Counted from the first letter of the stretch, positions 24,115 to 33,555 are shown. The stretch: 64,000 nucleotides of DNA from DASUPK01 sp963815045 (GCA_963815045.1 CAWFET010000002.1:248001-312000); one strand, 5' to 3'. Notes: generated by a model from the letters alone, not told the origin. Program-made: numbers and translations.

Positions 24115-26673
24115 CTACTCGTAGTGCACGGCCTGCATCACGTCGATGCGGGATCCCCGCCTGGCGGGGAGGACGGCCCCGATGATTCCGACGACCACGG
24201 CGAGCACGAAGAACACGATCAGCTGCCCGACCGGCACGCGGAAGACGAGGCCGAGCTCGCTCAGGGACGCCGTCAACAGCGCTCCGAAGAGCAGTCCCAC
24301 GACGATCCCGAGAACCCCCCCGATCGCCGCGGTGATCGCGCTCTCGTAGCGGACCATCCTGCGCACCTGGCGCCGGGTCGCGCCGATTGCGCGCAGCAGG
24401 CCGAACTCCCGCGTGCGCTCGTGAATCGAGAGGAAGAGGCTGTTGGCGATCCCGAAGAGCGAGATCACCACGCTCATCGCGAGCAGCGCGTAGAGGAGGT
24501 AGACGATCTGGTCGGTCTGCTTGCTGACCTGATCCTTCAGGCCCTGCTGGGAGCTGACCTTGGCGACCGGGAAGCGCTGCAGGCCGGCCTCGATCCTCCC
24601 CTGAACGGCGTCCGCGTTCGCACCCGGCTGGGTGGAGACCAGGATCAGGAACGGATCCTTTGCGGTCGAGACCGACTCGAGCGTCGGGCGGTCGACCATC
24701 AGGCCCTGAAGCAGCGTCGGGTCGCGATATTCCCCGATCACCTTCAGCGTCAGCCTGCCCCCGGACGGCGTCTGCGCGTTGAACGTGTCGCCCACGCCCA
24801 GGTGGTGGGCCTTGGCGAACTGCTCCTCGACGACCGTGTTGTCGCCGTGCAGCTGCGAGAGCGTCGAGTCGGAGCCGTCGATCCAGTCGAACTTGTAGCC
24901 GGCGGCGATCCGGGTCGGTTCGACGCCGCCCAGGTCGTCGTAGAGAAGGTTCGAATGCTGTCCGTTCACCTCGATCTGGTCGTAGAGAACGCCGCTGGTC
25001 GTCTCCACGCCCGGCGTGCGCGCCGCGATCTCCTGAACGCGCCGCGGCACCGGTTGGAACCCACTGTCGGAGCGGATCACGATCTGGGCCAGGATCAGCC
25101 GGTCGATGGAGTCGTTCAGGGAGGCCTTCAGCCCCGCTGCGAAGACCGCCACGAAGACCACCAGCCCAAGGCCCACCATGAGGGCGGCCGAGGTGAGTGC
25201 CGTCCGGCCCGGGTTCCGCTGTGCGTTCTCGCGGGCGAGCTGCCCGACCACGTGGAACGAGCGCTCCAGCGGGAGACCGATGGCCGCTGCGATCGGCCTC
25301 ACGATGTAGCGGGCGACGAGCGCGAGCCCGATGAAGAGCAGCACCGCCCCGCCCGCCATGCCGAGCAGCTTGCTCGTCGCCGGGCCGGAGCCGAACAGAC
25401 CGAAGAGCAGAAGCAGCAGGCCGCCGAGCGTGACCACGGCCGAGAGGTAGGGGGCGAACCGCGACGCGCGCGAGGGCTCGATCCGGGCGCCCTCTTCGAG
25501 CGCCAGCGCCGGCGGGATCCGCGTGGCTCTCGTCGCCGGTCCGATCGCGGCGAGCATCGTGATGCCGATGCCGACCGCGAGGGCGACGATCACCGTCCGG
25601 GTGGTGAGATGCAGGTCGGAGGTGGGGATGCCCGTGCCCGCCGCCTGGAAGAGGGCGCCGATCAGCCGGGCGAAGCCGAGCCCGCCGAGGAGGCCCAGGA
25701 CCGAGGCGAGCACCCCGATGGCGAGCGCCTCGATCGCGACCGAGCGCAGCACCTGTCCGCGGGTCGCCCCGAGGGTCCGCAGCGAGGCGAACTCCCGGGT
25801 TCGTTCCGCGACCGAGATCGAGAAGGTGTTGAAGATGATGAAGGCGCCCACCAGCAGCGCCGCGCCGGAGAACGCGAGCAGCGCCGGGCCCAGGAAGGAG
25901 TTGATCGAGTTCGAGACGTCCTTGGCGTTCTCTTCCGCGTTCTGCTGGCCCGTCTGCACCTTCACGTCGGCGGGAACGACCCGCTGGATCGCGTCGACCA
26001 GGCGCTCGGGGGAGACCCCCGGCCTGGCTGCGACGGAGATCTGGTTCACCTTCCCCCTCTGGTCGTACCAGCGCTGCAGGTTGGCGAGCGTCGTCATCGT
26101 GAAGCCGTAGCCGCCCGCGGATCCCGAGCCGCCGAAGTCAACGAGCCCCACCACGTTGACCTGCACCGTGCCGTGTGCGGTCTCGAGGCCGATCCGGTCC
26201 CCGACGTCGATTCCGTTTCGATCGGCCAGGTCCTTGCTGACGGCGATCTCGCCCGGCGCCGCCGGCTCGCGGCCCTTCACGGCGCTCGTGGGATCGAACG
26301 GCTGGGGGGCGGTGCTGAAGACGAGGTTGGGCCCGCCGAACTGGGTGATCTCCTTACCGTCCTTGACCAGGGCGCCGAACCCCTGTCCGGCACCCGCCGC
26401 GGAGCTCACCTCCGGCAGCCGTCGTACCCGATCGACGAGCGACTGTGGGATCCCCTGCTCCTGCGAGAGGCCGCTGTTGAACTGCGTTTTGGGGCTGAGT
26501 ACGGCGTCCGTGCCCTGGTTCGCCGTCTCATTGATCTTCGCGAAGGCGCCCCGGATGCCGTCGGTGAGGACGTAGGTGCCCGAGATCATCGCGACGCCCA
26601 GGAGCACGGCGATGGCGGTCAGGATCGAGCGGAGCTTTCGCTCCGCCATGCCCCGCAGCGCCAGCTTGGTCAC
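24115..26673 (-). CDS. ABC transporter permease with two FtsX domains (MacB/LolE-like)
   Basis: The 852-residue product begins with a cytosolic helix and membrane anchor (RGMAERKLRSILTAIAVLLGV), then a large extracytoplasmic domain. It has two FtsX units (about 255-375 and 735-845), each with the LRTLGATRGQV or LRAIGATRRQV coupling helix. A second extracytoplasmic domain lies between them. This is the long actinobacterial type of MacB-like permease, thought to act by mechanotransmission on lipids, lipoproteins or peptides. It starts with GTG 26673, overlapping the ATPase gene stop by 4 bases. Confidence 0.88.
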   Translation of the reverse strand: MTKLALRGMAERKLRSILTAIAVLLGVAMISGTYVLTDGIRGAFAKINETANQGTDAVLSPKTQFNSGLSQEQGIPQSLVDRVRRLPEVSSAAGAGQGFGALVKDGKEITQFGGPNLVFSTAPQPFDPTSAVKGREPAAPGEIAVSKDLADRNGIDVGDRIGLETAHGTVQVNVVGLVDFGGSGSAGGYGFTMTTLANLQRWYDQRGKVNQISVAARPGVSPERLVDAIQRVVPADVKVQTGQQNAEENAKDVSNSINSFLGPALLAFSGAALLVGAFIIFNTFSISVAERTREFASLRTLGATRGQVLRSVAIEALAIGVLASVLGLLGGLGFARLIGALFQAAGTGIPTSDLHLTTRTVIVALAVGIGITMLAAIGPATRATRIPPALALEEGARIEPSRASRFAPYLSAVVTLGGLLLLLFGLFGSGPATSKLLGMAGGAVLLFIGLALVARYIVRPIAAAIGLPLERSFHVVGQLARENAQRNPGRTALTSAALMVGLGLVVFVAVFAAGLKASLNDSIDRLILAQIVIRSDSGFQPVPRRVQEIAARTPGVETTSGVLYDQIEVNGQHSNLLYDDLGGVEPTRIAAGYKFDWIDGSDSTLSQLHGDNTVVEEQFAKAHHLGVGDTFNAQTPSGGRLTLKVIGEYRDPTLLQGLMVDRPTLESVSTAKDPFLILVSTQPGANADAVQGRIEAGLQRFPVAKVSSQQGLKDQVSKQTDQIVYLLYALLAMSVVISLFGIANSLFLSIHERTREFGLLRAIGATRRQVRRMVRYESAITAAIGGVLGIVVGLLFGALLTASLSELGLVFRVPVGQLIVFFVLAVVVGIIGAVLPARRGSRIDVMQAVHYE

Positions 26674-27440
26674 GCCAGCGTCCTGAGGTGGTCGAGGATG
26701 TCGTCGATGCTCGGCTTGCGGTGACGGTCGACGATCTCACCGTCGGCGAGGAAGAGGACTTCGTCGGCGTTCGCCGCGGCGGACGCGTCGTGGGTGACCA
26801 TCACCGTGGTCTGGCCGTAGTCGTCGACGGCCTTGCGCAGGAGGGTGAGGACCTCATGGCCCGCCCTGGTGTCGAGATTGCCCGTTGGCTCGTCGGCGAA
26901 GACGACCTCGGGTCGGCTGAGCAGCGCCCGCGCCACGGCGACCCTCTGCTGCTCGCCGCCGGAGAGCTCGGAGGGGCGGTGGGAGCGCCGGTCCTTCATG
27001 CCGGTGGTCTCGAGCAGCTCCTCCAGCCAGGCGGAATCCGGCTTGCCGCCGCCGATCCTGACCGGCAGCGTGATGTTCTCCTCGGCGGTGAGGACGGGGA
27101 GGAGGTTGTACGTCTGGAAGACGAAGCCGATGCGCTCGCGGCGCAGGATGGTCAGGTCGTGATCGGAGAGCCGGTCGAGTCTCTCCCCGGCCAGCTCCAC
27201 CCAGCCGCCCGTGGGGTGATCCAGCCCGGCCAGGATGTGCATCAGCGTCGACTTGCCGGACCCCGAGGGCCCCATGATCGCCGTGAAGCTTCCCCGCGCG
27301 AAGTCGACGCTCACGCCCCGCAGGGCCTCCACGGCGGTCGGGCCCTCGCCGAAGCGGCGCACGAGCTCATGCCCGGCCACCACCGTGGCCTCCGCCTCCG
27401 CCCTGCCCTCCGTTCTCGCGGCTTCCATCGTCTGAGTCAT
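26670..27440 (-). CDS. ABC transporter ATPase (MacB/LolD-like)
   Basis: The 256-residue product starts at ATG 27440. Walker A is MGPSGSGKSTLMHILAGLD, the signature LSGGEQQRVAVARALLSRP and Walker B VVFADEPTGNLDTRAGHEVL, all typical of the LolD/MacB ATPase group. The short N-terminal extension is Glu- and Ala-rich. No good ribosome-binding site is visible before ATG 27440, and ATG 27428 is a possible alternative. It is coupled to the permease gene by a 4-base overlap; together they form a complete export or membrane-remodelling system. Confidence 0.88.
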   Translation of the reverse strand: MTQTMEAARTEGRAEAEATVVAGHELVRRFGEGPTAVEALRGVSVDFARGSFTAIMGPSGSGKSTLMHILAGLDHPTGGWVELAGERLDRLSDHDLTILRRERIGFVFQTYNLLPVLTAEENITLPVRIGGGKPDSAWLEELLETTGMKDRRSHRPSELSGGEQQRVAVARALLSRPEVVFADEPTGNLDTRAGHEVLTLLRKAVDDYGQTTVMVTHDASAAANADEVLFLADGEIVDRHRKPSIDDILDHLRTLA

Positions 27441-27501
27441 AGCGGTTCGACGCTGCGGGCCGGCCGGTGACCTGGCACCGGTGTGCACACCGTTTGATGG
27501 C

Positions 27502-28851
27502 CTACCGGGCACTCGCGCCTGCCACCCCGCCCGGGCGTCCTCGTGTCACCCAGACACGCCACAGGTAGAGGGCTACCAGGCCTGATGCCGCCAGAGCGAT
27601 CGCTCCGTCGAGCCTGGTCGCGTTGATAGCGAGGACCATCGTCACCAGAAAGGCGCCGATCAGGTTGAGCGCGAGGGCGCCCCGGCGGCCATCGCGATAG
27701 GAGAGCCGCGCACAGCCGATGGTCGCCGCCAGGAAGCTCGCGAAGACGGCAACCGCGTAGAAGGCGACGAGGTGCTGCTCCCTGCCGCCGGCAGCGACCA
27801 GGATCGCGGCCGCGACGAGCACGACCGCGATTCCCCATTCGGGGATCAGGAAGCGATTCACCCGAGCGAAGCGCTGGGGCACGAGACCCTCGCCGTCCCG
27901 GCCGAGCATCGCCAGAGCCTTGAGCACCCCCGATCCCGCCAGGTAGGAGGAGGCGGCGGCGGAGAGCAGCAGGAGGGCACTTGACACCTGGAATGCGCCG
28001 AAGAGCGCTCCTCCGCCGGTGGAGTCACGGGCAACCTCGGCGAGCAGGGTGGAGTCGGAGGGTGGAAGCCCGGTACCGAGGCCGGCGGCCAGGGCGGCGA
28101 ACGCGATCGTCAGGAAGCCCACGATTCCGACCATGAGCCAGAGCGTCAGGCGCCCGAAGCTGCGGCGCGAACGGTCGTCGAGCTGCGGAAGCTGGGCGAT
28201 CGCGTTGGACGGTGCCTCGACTCCCGTGGCCAGCGCCATCCCGAGCGGAATCGCGAGCAGGACGGGGCCGATCGCGGCCGAGAAGAGGAGAGGCGTGCCA
28301 CCTCCCGTGTGATGGGCATCGGCGGGATGGAGGGTGTCCAGACTGGCGACGCCGGCGACGATCACGCAGAGCGACAGCCCGACGAAGGCGAGCGTTGCCA
28401 CCGCAAACGCGACCCGGCCAGCCTGACCCAGCAGGACGCCGCCCGCCACGATCGCCACCAGCGCCAGCGCGAGCGGTGTGCGGAGCGGTTCGAGATCGGG
28501 CGCGTACGCAATCAGTGCGGAGGCGCCCGCCGCGCAGCTCACCGCGACCGTGAGGGTGAAGTCCACCAGGAGCGCGCCGAGCGGGATGAATGCCCACCCC
28601 TCACCGAATGCGTTGGCCACACCCTCGGGACCTCCACCGCCGCTCGGGAAACGGCCGATGAGGTCGTGGTACGTCGCGGAGATCACCGCGATGACCGCGA
28701 TGATCGCGGCCATCGTGGGCACGATCTCGGTGAGGTTGCCGTCGAGCGACCTGAGGGCCGACTCGATCGCGTAGGCGACCGAGGAAACCGGATCCGCCAT
28801 CACCGTGAAGGCGAAGGCGATGAACAGGGATATCCGTGCGTATCTGCCCAT
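27502..28851 (-). CDS. APC-superfamily amino acid permease-like protein
   Basis: From ATG 28851 (MGRYARISLFIAFAF) the product has about 449 residues and 12 or so helices. A TTG at 28902 is in frame, but it would put the start inside the palindromic site. DPVSSVAYAIESAL with the unwound-helix GG segments (SGGGGPEGVANAFGEGWAF) fits amino acid/polyamine/cation transporters of the APC or KUP-like group. Substrate is unknown. It diverges from the acyl-CoA dehydrogenase gene, and the operator at 28887 lies between them, so both could be controlled together. Confidence 0.78.
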   Translation of the reverse strand: MGRYARISLFIAFAFTVMADPVSSVAYAIESALRSLDGNLTEIVPTMAAIIAVIAVISATYHDLIGRFPSGGGGPEGVANAFGEGWAFIPLGALLVDFTLTVAVSCAAGASALIAYAPDLEPLRTPLALALVAIVAGGVLLGQAGRVAFAVATLAFVGLSLCVIVAGVASLDTLHPADAHHTGGGTPLLFSAAIGPVLLAIPLGMALATGVEAPSNAIAQLPQLDDRSRRSFGRLTLWLMVGIVGFLTIAFAALAAGLGTGLPPSDSTLLAEVARDSTGGGALFGAFQVSSALLLLSAAASSYLAGSGVLKALAMLGRDGEGLVPQRFARVNRFLIPEWGIAVVLVAAAILVAAGGREQHLVAFYAVAVFASFLAATIGCARLSYRDGRRGALALNLIGAFLVTMVLAINATRLDGAIALAASGLVALYLWRVWVTRGRPGGVAGASAR

Positions 28852-28886
28852 GGCGATGAGTCGATCCGGTACCCTTTCAGGGCTGG

Positions 28887-28910
28887 CTGACTGACCAGTC
28901 AATCAGTCGA
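28887..28910. promoter_or_regulatory. Palindromic operator candidate, site 1 (APC permease / acyl-CoA dehydrogenase)
   Basis: TGACTG-AC-CAGTCA is a perfect 6-bp inverted repeat (28888-28901). An overlapping outer repeat, GACTGA...TCAGTC with 8 bases between, extends to 28908. It closely matches site 2 at 33568-33583. The position between divergent starts, about 69 bases before the dehydrogenase GTG, fits a TetR- or FadR-type repressor site. The regulator is not in the window as far as I can see. Confidence 0.55.
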
Positions 28911-28970
28911 GAGAAGACTTCCAACGGGACGCGTCTCACGCGTGCCCTCGCATCCGAAGGAGCACTATCA

Positions 28971-30209
28971 GTGGTTGATCTCACCCTCACCGACGAGCAG
29001 AAGGACCTGCGCGAGCTCGCGCACAGCTTCGCCGAAAAGGACATCCGCAAGGTCGCGTGGGACTACGACAAGGATGGGACCTGGCCCCAGGACATCGTTG
29101 ACAAGGCCTGGGAAGTCGGGCTGATGAACACCCATATCGCCGAGGAGTACGGCGGTCCCGGCCTCGATTTCCTCTCCGGCTGCCTGATCGAGGAGGAGAT
29201 GGGCTGGGGCTGCTCGGGCATCGGCACCTCGCTGATGGCCAACGGCCTCGCCGCGACCCCGGTCGCGCTCGGCGGCTCCGAGGAGATCAAGAAGGAGTAC
29301 CTCGGGATGCTCACCGAGGCTCCCAAGCTCGCCTCCTTCTGCCTGACCGAGCCGGACGCCGGCTCCGACGTCTCCGGCATGAAGACCACCGCGGTGAAGA
29401 AGGGCGACAAGTGGGTCATCAACGGCTCCAAGTGCTTCATCACCAACGGCGGCTACGCCGACTGGTTCACCGTCTACGCCAAGACCGACAAGGACGCCGG
29501 CCATCGAGGCATCTCGGCGTTCGTCGTCCCGAAGGACGACACGGTCACGGTCGACAAGAAGGAGGACAAGCTCGGACAGCGCGCCTCCAACACGGCGACC
29601 ATCACGTTCAGCGACACCGAGATCCCCGAGGGCAACCTGCTCGGCGAGGAGAACCACGGCTTCAAGCTCGCGATGATGACCCTGGACCGCACGCGTCCGG
29701 GCGTCGCCGCGATGGCCGTCGGCATCGCCCGCGCCGCGCTCGAGTTCGCCATGGACTACTCCAAGGAGCGCGTCCAGTTCGGCGTTCCGATCGCCATGCA
29801 TCAGGCGGTCGCCTTCCTGATCGCCGACATGGCGACCAAGGTCGAGGCCGGCCGTCTGCTCACCTGGCAGTCCGGCGTCCTGCTCGACCAGGGCAAGCGC
29901 AACACCCTCGCCGCCTCGCACGCGAAGCGGTTCGCCGCGGACTCCGCGATGGAGGTCACCACCGACGCCGTCCAGGTCTACGGCGGCTACGGCTTCATCA
30001 AGGAGTACCCCGTCGAGAAGCTGATGCGCGACGCCAAGATCATGCAGCTCTACGAAGGCACCTCGCAGATCCAGCGCCTGGTGATCGCCAAGGAGCTCCT
30101 CATGGGCCGCCAGGCCGACGAGGAGACGCCCGAGGCGAAGGCGATCCGCGAGAAGGCCGAGCGCGCGTCCTCGGAGAGCCAGCAGGAGCAGGCAGCCGCG
30201 ACCGTCTAG
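28971..30209 (+). CDS. Acyl-CoA dehydrogenase
   Basis: The 412-residue flavoprotein would catalyse the first step of beta-oxidation. N-terminal helical domain (TDEQKDLRELAHSFAEKDI), then the FAD and substrate strands FCLTEPDAGSDVSG and WVINGSKCFITNGGYADWF, and the C-terminal helical domain. The active-site Glu lies in LYEGTSQIQRLVIAKELL, as in short/medium-chain enzymes. The start is GTG 28971 with AAGGAG at 28957-28962. It is monocistronic, with a strong terminator behind it, and carries operator site 1 upstream. Confidence 0.93.
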   Translation: MVDLTLTDEQKDLRELAHSFAEKDIRKVAWDYDKDGTWPQDIVDKAWEVGLMNTHIAEEYGGPGLDFLSGCLIEEEMGWGCSGIGTSLMANGLAATPVALGGSEEIKKEYLGMLTEAPKLASFCLTEPDAGSDVSGMKTTAVKKGDKWVINGSKCFITNGGYADWFTVYAKTDKDAGHRGISAFVVPKDDTVTVDKKEDKLGQRASNTATITFSDTEIPEGNLLGEENHGFKLAMMTLDRTRPGVAAMAVGIARAALEFAMDYSKERVQFGVPIAMHQAVAFLIADMATKVEAGRLLTWQSGVLLDQGKRNTLAASHAKRFAADSAMEVTTDAVQVYGGYGFIKEYPVEKLMRDAKIMQLYEGTSQIQRLVIAKELLMGRQADEETPEAKAIREKAERASSESQQEQAAATV

Positions 30210-30235
30210 CCGTTCAACCGGATCACCACTCCTCA

Positions 30236-30264
30236 CGAGCGCCCCGGTGACCCCGGGGCGCTCG
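30236..30264 (+). terminator. Rho-independent-type terminator after acyl-CoA dehydrogenase
   Basis: CGAGCGCCCCGG and CCGGGGCGCTCG form a perfect 12-bp stem around TGACC, followed by TCGTTT. It sits 26 bases after the dehydrogenase stop. This is the strongest terminator in the window. Confidence 0.85.
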
Positions 30265-30287
30265 TCGTTTCAGGGCAGAATCAGCCC

Positions 30288-30890
30288 ATGCCCGACGCGG
30301 AGAGGCTCAGCGACCGTCTAGACGCCTGGTTCGGCAGCCGTGAGCCGAAGACCATCGGCAGCCTGATCGACCTCTTCGAGGAGAAGAGCTTCGCGGTCCT
30401 CTTCGTTCTGCTGCTCGCAGTTCCGGCGCTGCCGCTGCCGACGGGCGGCGTCACGCACGTGTTCGAGGTGATCGCGATGCTGCTCTCGCTGGAGCTGATC
30501 GCGGGCAGACGGCACGTCTGGCTGCCCCAGCGCTGGCGCCAGAAGGAGATCGGCGAGCAGATGCAGGGGACGTTCACCAAGTCGTTTCTGCCTCGCCTCC
30601 GCTGGATCGAGGATCACTCCCATGCGCGGCTCGGCTTCCTGCTCAGATATCGGTTCGCCGGCATGGTCTACGGGATCGTCATGCTGGCCCTGTCGGTGAC
30701 GGCGTTCTTCGCGCCGCCGTTCACCGGCCTCGACACGGTCCCCTCCCTGGGGGCCGTGCTCGTCAGCCTCGGCGTCCTCCTCGAGGATCCCGTGCTCGGC
30801 ATCCTCGGCTTCGTGATCGGGGTCGCCGGCATCCTGATCGTCGTGTTTCTGGGCAAGCAGGTGGTCGACCTCGTCGGCGGGCTCTTTTAG
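30288..30890 (+). CDS. ExoD-family membrane protein (exopolysaccharide synthesis-like)
   Basis: The 200-residue product matches ExoD: REPKTIGSLIDLFEEKSFAVLFVLLLAVPALPLPTGGVTHVFEVIAMLLSLELIAGRRHVWLP, then RLRWIEDHSHARLG and two or three further helices ending GKQVVDLVGGLF. The family was named from rhizobial exopolysaccharide mutants, but its biochemical role is unknown. It stands alone between the dehydrogenase terminator and the MFS gene, 34 bases before the latter. Confidence 0.82.
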   Translation: MPDAERLSDRLDAWFGSREPKTIGSLIDLFEEKSFAVLFVLLLAVPALPLPTGGVTHVFEVIAMLLSLELIAGRRHVWLPQRWRQKEIGEQMQGTFTKSFLPRLRWIEDHSHARLGFLLRYRFAGMVYGIVMLALSVTAFFAPPFTGLDTVPSLGAVLVSLGVLLEDPVLGILGFVIGVAGILIVVFLGKQVVDLVGGLF

Positions 30891-30924
30891 GCGTCTCGGT
30901 TGATCGTTAGGGTGCGGCGCGTCG

Positions 30925-32337
30925 ATGGAGGCCTCAGCCCAGGGCTACCAGCGCTACAAGGTCCTCTGGCCGCTCGTCCCGGCCATGGCGATGGTGATGA
31001 TCGACTTCACGATCGTCTCCATCTCGGCGACGACGATTCAGCGGGACGTCGGCCTGACCGAGACCGGCGAGCAGTGGCTGGTCACCGCCTACGCCCTGGC
31101 GACGGCGGCGTTCGTCGCCCTGGGGGGCCGCCTGGGCGACATCTTCGGACACCGCCGGATCGTGGTGATCGGCGTGATTCTGTTCGCGTCGGCCTCGCTG
31201 ATGTGCGGGCTGGTGCCCGACACGGGCATCGCCGAGACCTGGCTGATCGTCTTCAGGGCGATTCAGGGCGCCGCGGGAGGCCTGCTGATCCCGTCGGCGA
31301 CCGTGCTGGTGCTGGACGCGTTCCCCCCGGAGGAGCGAGGCAAGGGCCTGGCGACCTTCTTCATCGTCGCGGGGCTGTTCACCGCGATCGGCCCGATCGC
31401 CGGCGCGTACCTGACCCAGTTCTGGACCTGGAGGGCGATCTTCTGGATCAACGTGCCGGTGGCGATGCTCGCCCTGGCGGAGATCTACTTCGCAAAGCTC
31501 AGGGACATCAAGAACCCGGCCCGGATCGACATCCGGGGGGCGGCGCTGATCGTGGTGGGAATGTCGTTATCCGTGCTGGGGATCCAGCAATCCACGGTCT
31601 GGGGCTGGGGTGATCCGAGGACGATCGGGTCGATCGTCGTCGGTGTACTGCTCCTGATCGGCTTCGTGTTCGCCGAGCGGAACACCGAGGATCCGCTGAT
31701 CGACGTACGGGCGATGGCGGCCAACCGCCCCTTCGCCGTCGACAACATCCTCACCTTCCTGATCTTCGGCCCCTGGCTGGCCGTCTTCTTCTTCGGCAGC
31801 GTCTACTTCCAGGTCGCTGTCCATCAGGATCCGACGGAGGCCGGCTTCTCGATCCTGACGATGTTCTATTCGTTCTTCGTCGCGGCTCGGATCGGCGGGA
31901 AATGGATGGACAAATGGGGTGCGAAGAAACCGGTGGCACTCGGCTTCGCGGCGGGTGCGGTCGGGATGATCCTCTGGGCCTCGGAGCTGGACGGGCTCAG
32001 CCGCAGCGCCACGCTGGCGGGCATGCTCGTCACGGGCGCCGGCTTCGGCCTCGTCTTCTCCCCCCTCAACGCCGACGCCCTGAACCGCCTGCCGGATGCG
32101 ATGAGGGGCCAGGCGTCCGGGATCGTTCAGACCTTCCGCAACTTCGGCTCCGCGATCGGCATGGCCGTGATGGGGACGATCATCGCGAGCGCCTCCGACG
32201 CGGTCGGGGCGAAGGGCCTCGACGACTTCATCGACGCGATGAAGTCCGCCTGGTACGTCGGCGCCGGGATGCTGATCGCCGGCTGGATCATCTGCCAGCT
32301 CTTCATGCCCGGAGGCACTCAGCAGGACATCGAGTAG
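30925..32337 (+). CDS. MFS drug efflux transporter (DHA2, EmrB/QacA type)
   Basis: The 470-residue product has about 14 helices. Helix 1 carries MVMIDFTIVSISATTIQRDVG (the D/N motif of DHA2 transporters), followed by QWLVTAYALATAAFVALGGRLGDIFGHRR (motif A, GxLaDrxGxkr-like) and GPIAGAYLTQFWTWRAIFWIN (antiporter motif C and the WRWxFxIN element). Substrates would be hydrophobic drugs exchanged for protons. A PadR-type regulator gene follows 94 bases downstream on the same strand, a common arrangement for self-regulated efflux. Confidence 0.9.
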   Translation: MEASAQGYQRYKVLWPLVPAMAMVMIDFTIVSISATTIQRDVGLTETGEQWLVTAYALATAAFVALGGRLGDIFGHRRIVVIGVILFASASLMCGLVPDTGIAETWLIVFRAIQGAAGGLLIPSATVLVLDAFPPEERGKGLATFFIVAGLFTAIGPIAGAYLTQFWTWRAIFWINVPVAMLALAEIYFAKLRDIKNPARIDIRGAALIVVGMSLSVLGIQQSTVWGWGDPRTIGSIVVGVLLLIGFVFAERNTEDPLIDVRAMAANRPFAVDNILTFLIFGPWLAVFFFGSVYFQVAVHQDPTEAGFSILTMFYSFFVAARIGGKWMDKWGAKKPVALGFAAGAVGMILWASELDGLSRSATLAGMLVTGAGFGLVFSPLNADALNRLPDAMRGQASGIVQTFRNFGSAIGMAVMGTIIASASDAVGAKGLDDFIDAMKSAWYVGAGMLIAGWIICQLFMPGGTQQDIE

Positions 32338-32431
32338 CGCCTAGCCGGGGCAGGCGCCGGGCGGCTGAGGTCAACAGCGGAAATCCAGGCGTGCTGGTTA
32401 CGACTAAGTAGATCCGTAGACTCGGCCCACG

Positions 32432-32893
32432 ATGGCCGACGAAGACCCGGCGAAGCCGATCTCCGAGGCGGTCGCCCAGGCGGCGCGGGCGGGCGCCGAG
32501 GGGGTGGTGGAGCGCCAGTCCCACGGGCGCGGCCGCCCCTCCGACGCCTTCGGCGGTGACATCCGGCGCCGCGACGTCTTCCCGCTGCTTGTCCTCCATC
32601 TGGTGGCGCGCGAGCCGACCTACGGCAACCGGCTGATCGAGTCGATCGAGGAGATCACCGACGGGACGATCTCGGTCAACCCCAACACGATGTACCCGTT
32701 GTTGCGTGAGCTGGAGGGTCAAGGTCACATCGAGGGTCGCTGGGAGCTGCCCGACCGCCGCACCCGCCGCTTCTACTCGATCACCCCGGCCGGCAGGCGC
32801 GAATACAAGCGGCTTCGAGCTGAGGTCGAGCCTTTCCTCGACACGGTGATCCGCTCGGTGTCCCTGGTCAGGGACGAGGTCTACGGCGACTAG
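32432..32893 (+). CDS. PadR-family transcriptional regulator
   Basis: The 153-residue product has an extended N-terminus (about 45 residues), then the PadR winged helix: FPLLVLHLVAREPTYGNRLIESIEEIT, VNPNTMYPLLRELEGQGHIEG (recognition helix) and RRTRRFYSITPAGRREYKRL (wing). A short C-terminal dimerisation helix follows (VEPFLDTVIRSVSLVRDEVY), as in subfamily-2 regulators. It probably represses the upstream MFS pump. No clear ATGT/ACAT palindrome of PadR type was found in the gap before it. Confidence 0.88.
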   Translation: MADEDPAKPISEAVAQAARAGAEGVVERQSHGRGRPSDAFGGDIRRRDVFPLLVLHLVAREPTYGNRLIESIEEITDGTISVNPNTMYPLLRELEGQGHIEGRWELPDRRTRRFYSITPAGRREYKRLRAEVEPFLDTVIRSVSLVRDEVYGD

Positions 32894-32911
32894 CCGGACG
32901 CGCGTGCGGCG

Positions 32912-33382
32912 TCAGAGCTCGCGCTCGTAGAAGAACATCACCGGGCCGTCGGGGCTTCCCTCGCGGTTGGTGAAGCCGAGGCTCTCGTAGAGGCCGCGGG
33001 CGGCGGTGTCGTCCGTGCTCGTCCCGAGCTCCATGTGGGTCGCGCCCTCGCCCCGCGCCATGTCCAGCGCCGCTTCGAGCAGGGCCCTGCCGATGCCCTC
33101 GCCTCGCAGGGCGGGAACGACGTAGAGCTCCTCGAGATAGGAGTGAGCATTCGGCCCCGCCGAGTAGACCCACGGCCGGTAACGGATCTGGGCGAAGCCG
33201 TCCGCTCCGTCTCCGGCGAGCAGCACGGTCATGTCGCGGTTGCGAATCAGATCCTCATAGCGCTCGGTGAGCGCCTCGACCCCGGGGGAGGCCTCGTCGA
33301 ACTCCTCCTGGAAGTCGTGAAGCAGCCGGGCGACTGTCGGGGCATCACCGGGGGTGGCGCGGCGAATCTGGTGGGACGGCAT
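32912..33382 (-). CDS. GNAT-family N-acetyltransferase
   Basis: From ATG 33382 the product has 156 residues. It begins HQIRRATPGDAPTVARLLHDF, has the acetyl-CoA loop ELYVVPALRGEGIGRALLEAAL (R/Q-x-x-G-x-G/A form) and the strand ELGTSTDDTAARGLYESLGFTNREG, followed by FFYEREL. These are all standard GNAT motifs. The substrate is unknown. It converges with the PadR gene (18 bases apart) and diverges from the fatty acid oxidation gene across a 220-base gap. Confidence 0.88.
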   Translation of the reverse strand: MPSHQIRRATPGDAPTVARLLHDFQEEFDEASPGVEALTERYEDLIRNRDMTVLLAGDGADGFAQIRYRPWVYSAGPNAHSYLEELYVVPALRGEGIGRALLEAALDMARGEGATHMELGTSTDDTAARGLYESLGFTNREGSPDGPVMFFYEREL

Positions 33383-33395
33383 CGGACCGAGACTA

Positions 33396-33555
33396 GGACC
33401 TTTCCCGCCCGGGATCGCACCCCTGGTTCGACGCATGAGTGGCGCTGGGAGCCACCCGCCTCCTCACCTGTAGGCGCCGCTACCGGCTCGTCGGCGGGCG
33501 ACCCTCAGCTTGCTCCTGCGCCGCCCCAGGGGCGCACCCCGGCCGGGAAAGGTCC
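33396..33555. repeat. Distant 12-bp inverted repeat in the GNAT / FadB-like gap
   Basis: GGACCTTTCCCG (33396-33407) is exactly complementary to CGGGAAAGGTCC (33544-33555), 136 bases apart. The gap 33383-33602 otherwise shows no gene, only a short GTGGC/GCCAC hairpin and operator site 2 next to the right arm. Looping or a large stem is possible, but purpose is unknown. Confidence 0.4.

Noticed and set aside
23557..26724. Plus-strand open frame of more than 1000 codons opposite the ABC permease and peroxiredoxin genes
   Set aside because: It is Arg/Asp/Glu-rich with no family motifs, and the minus strand carries convincing ABC, BCP and other genes. Long antisense frames are common at this GC content.
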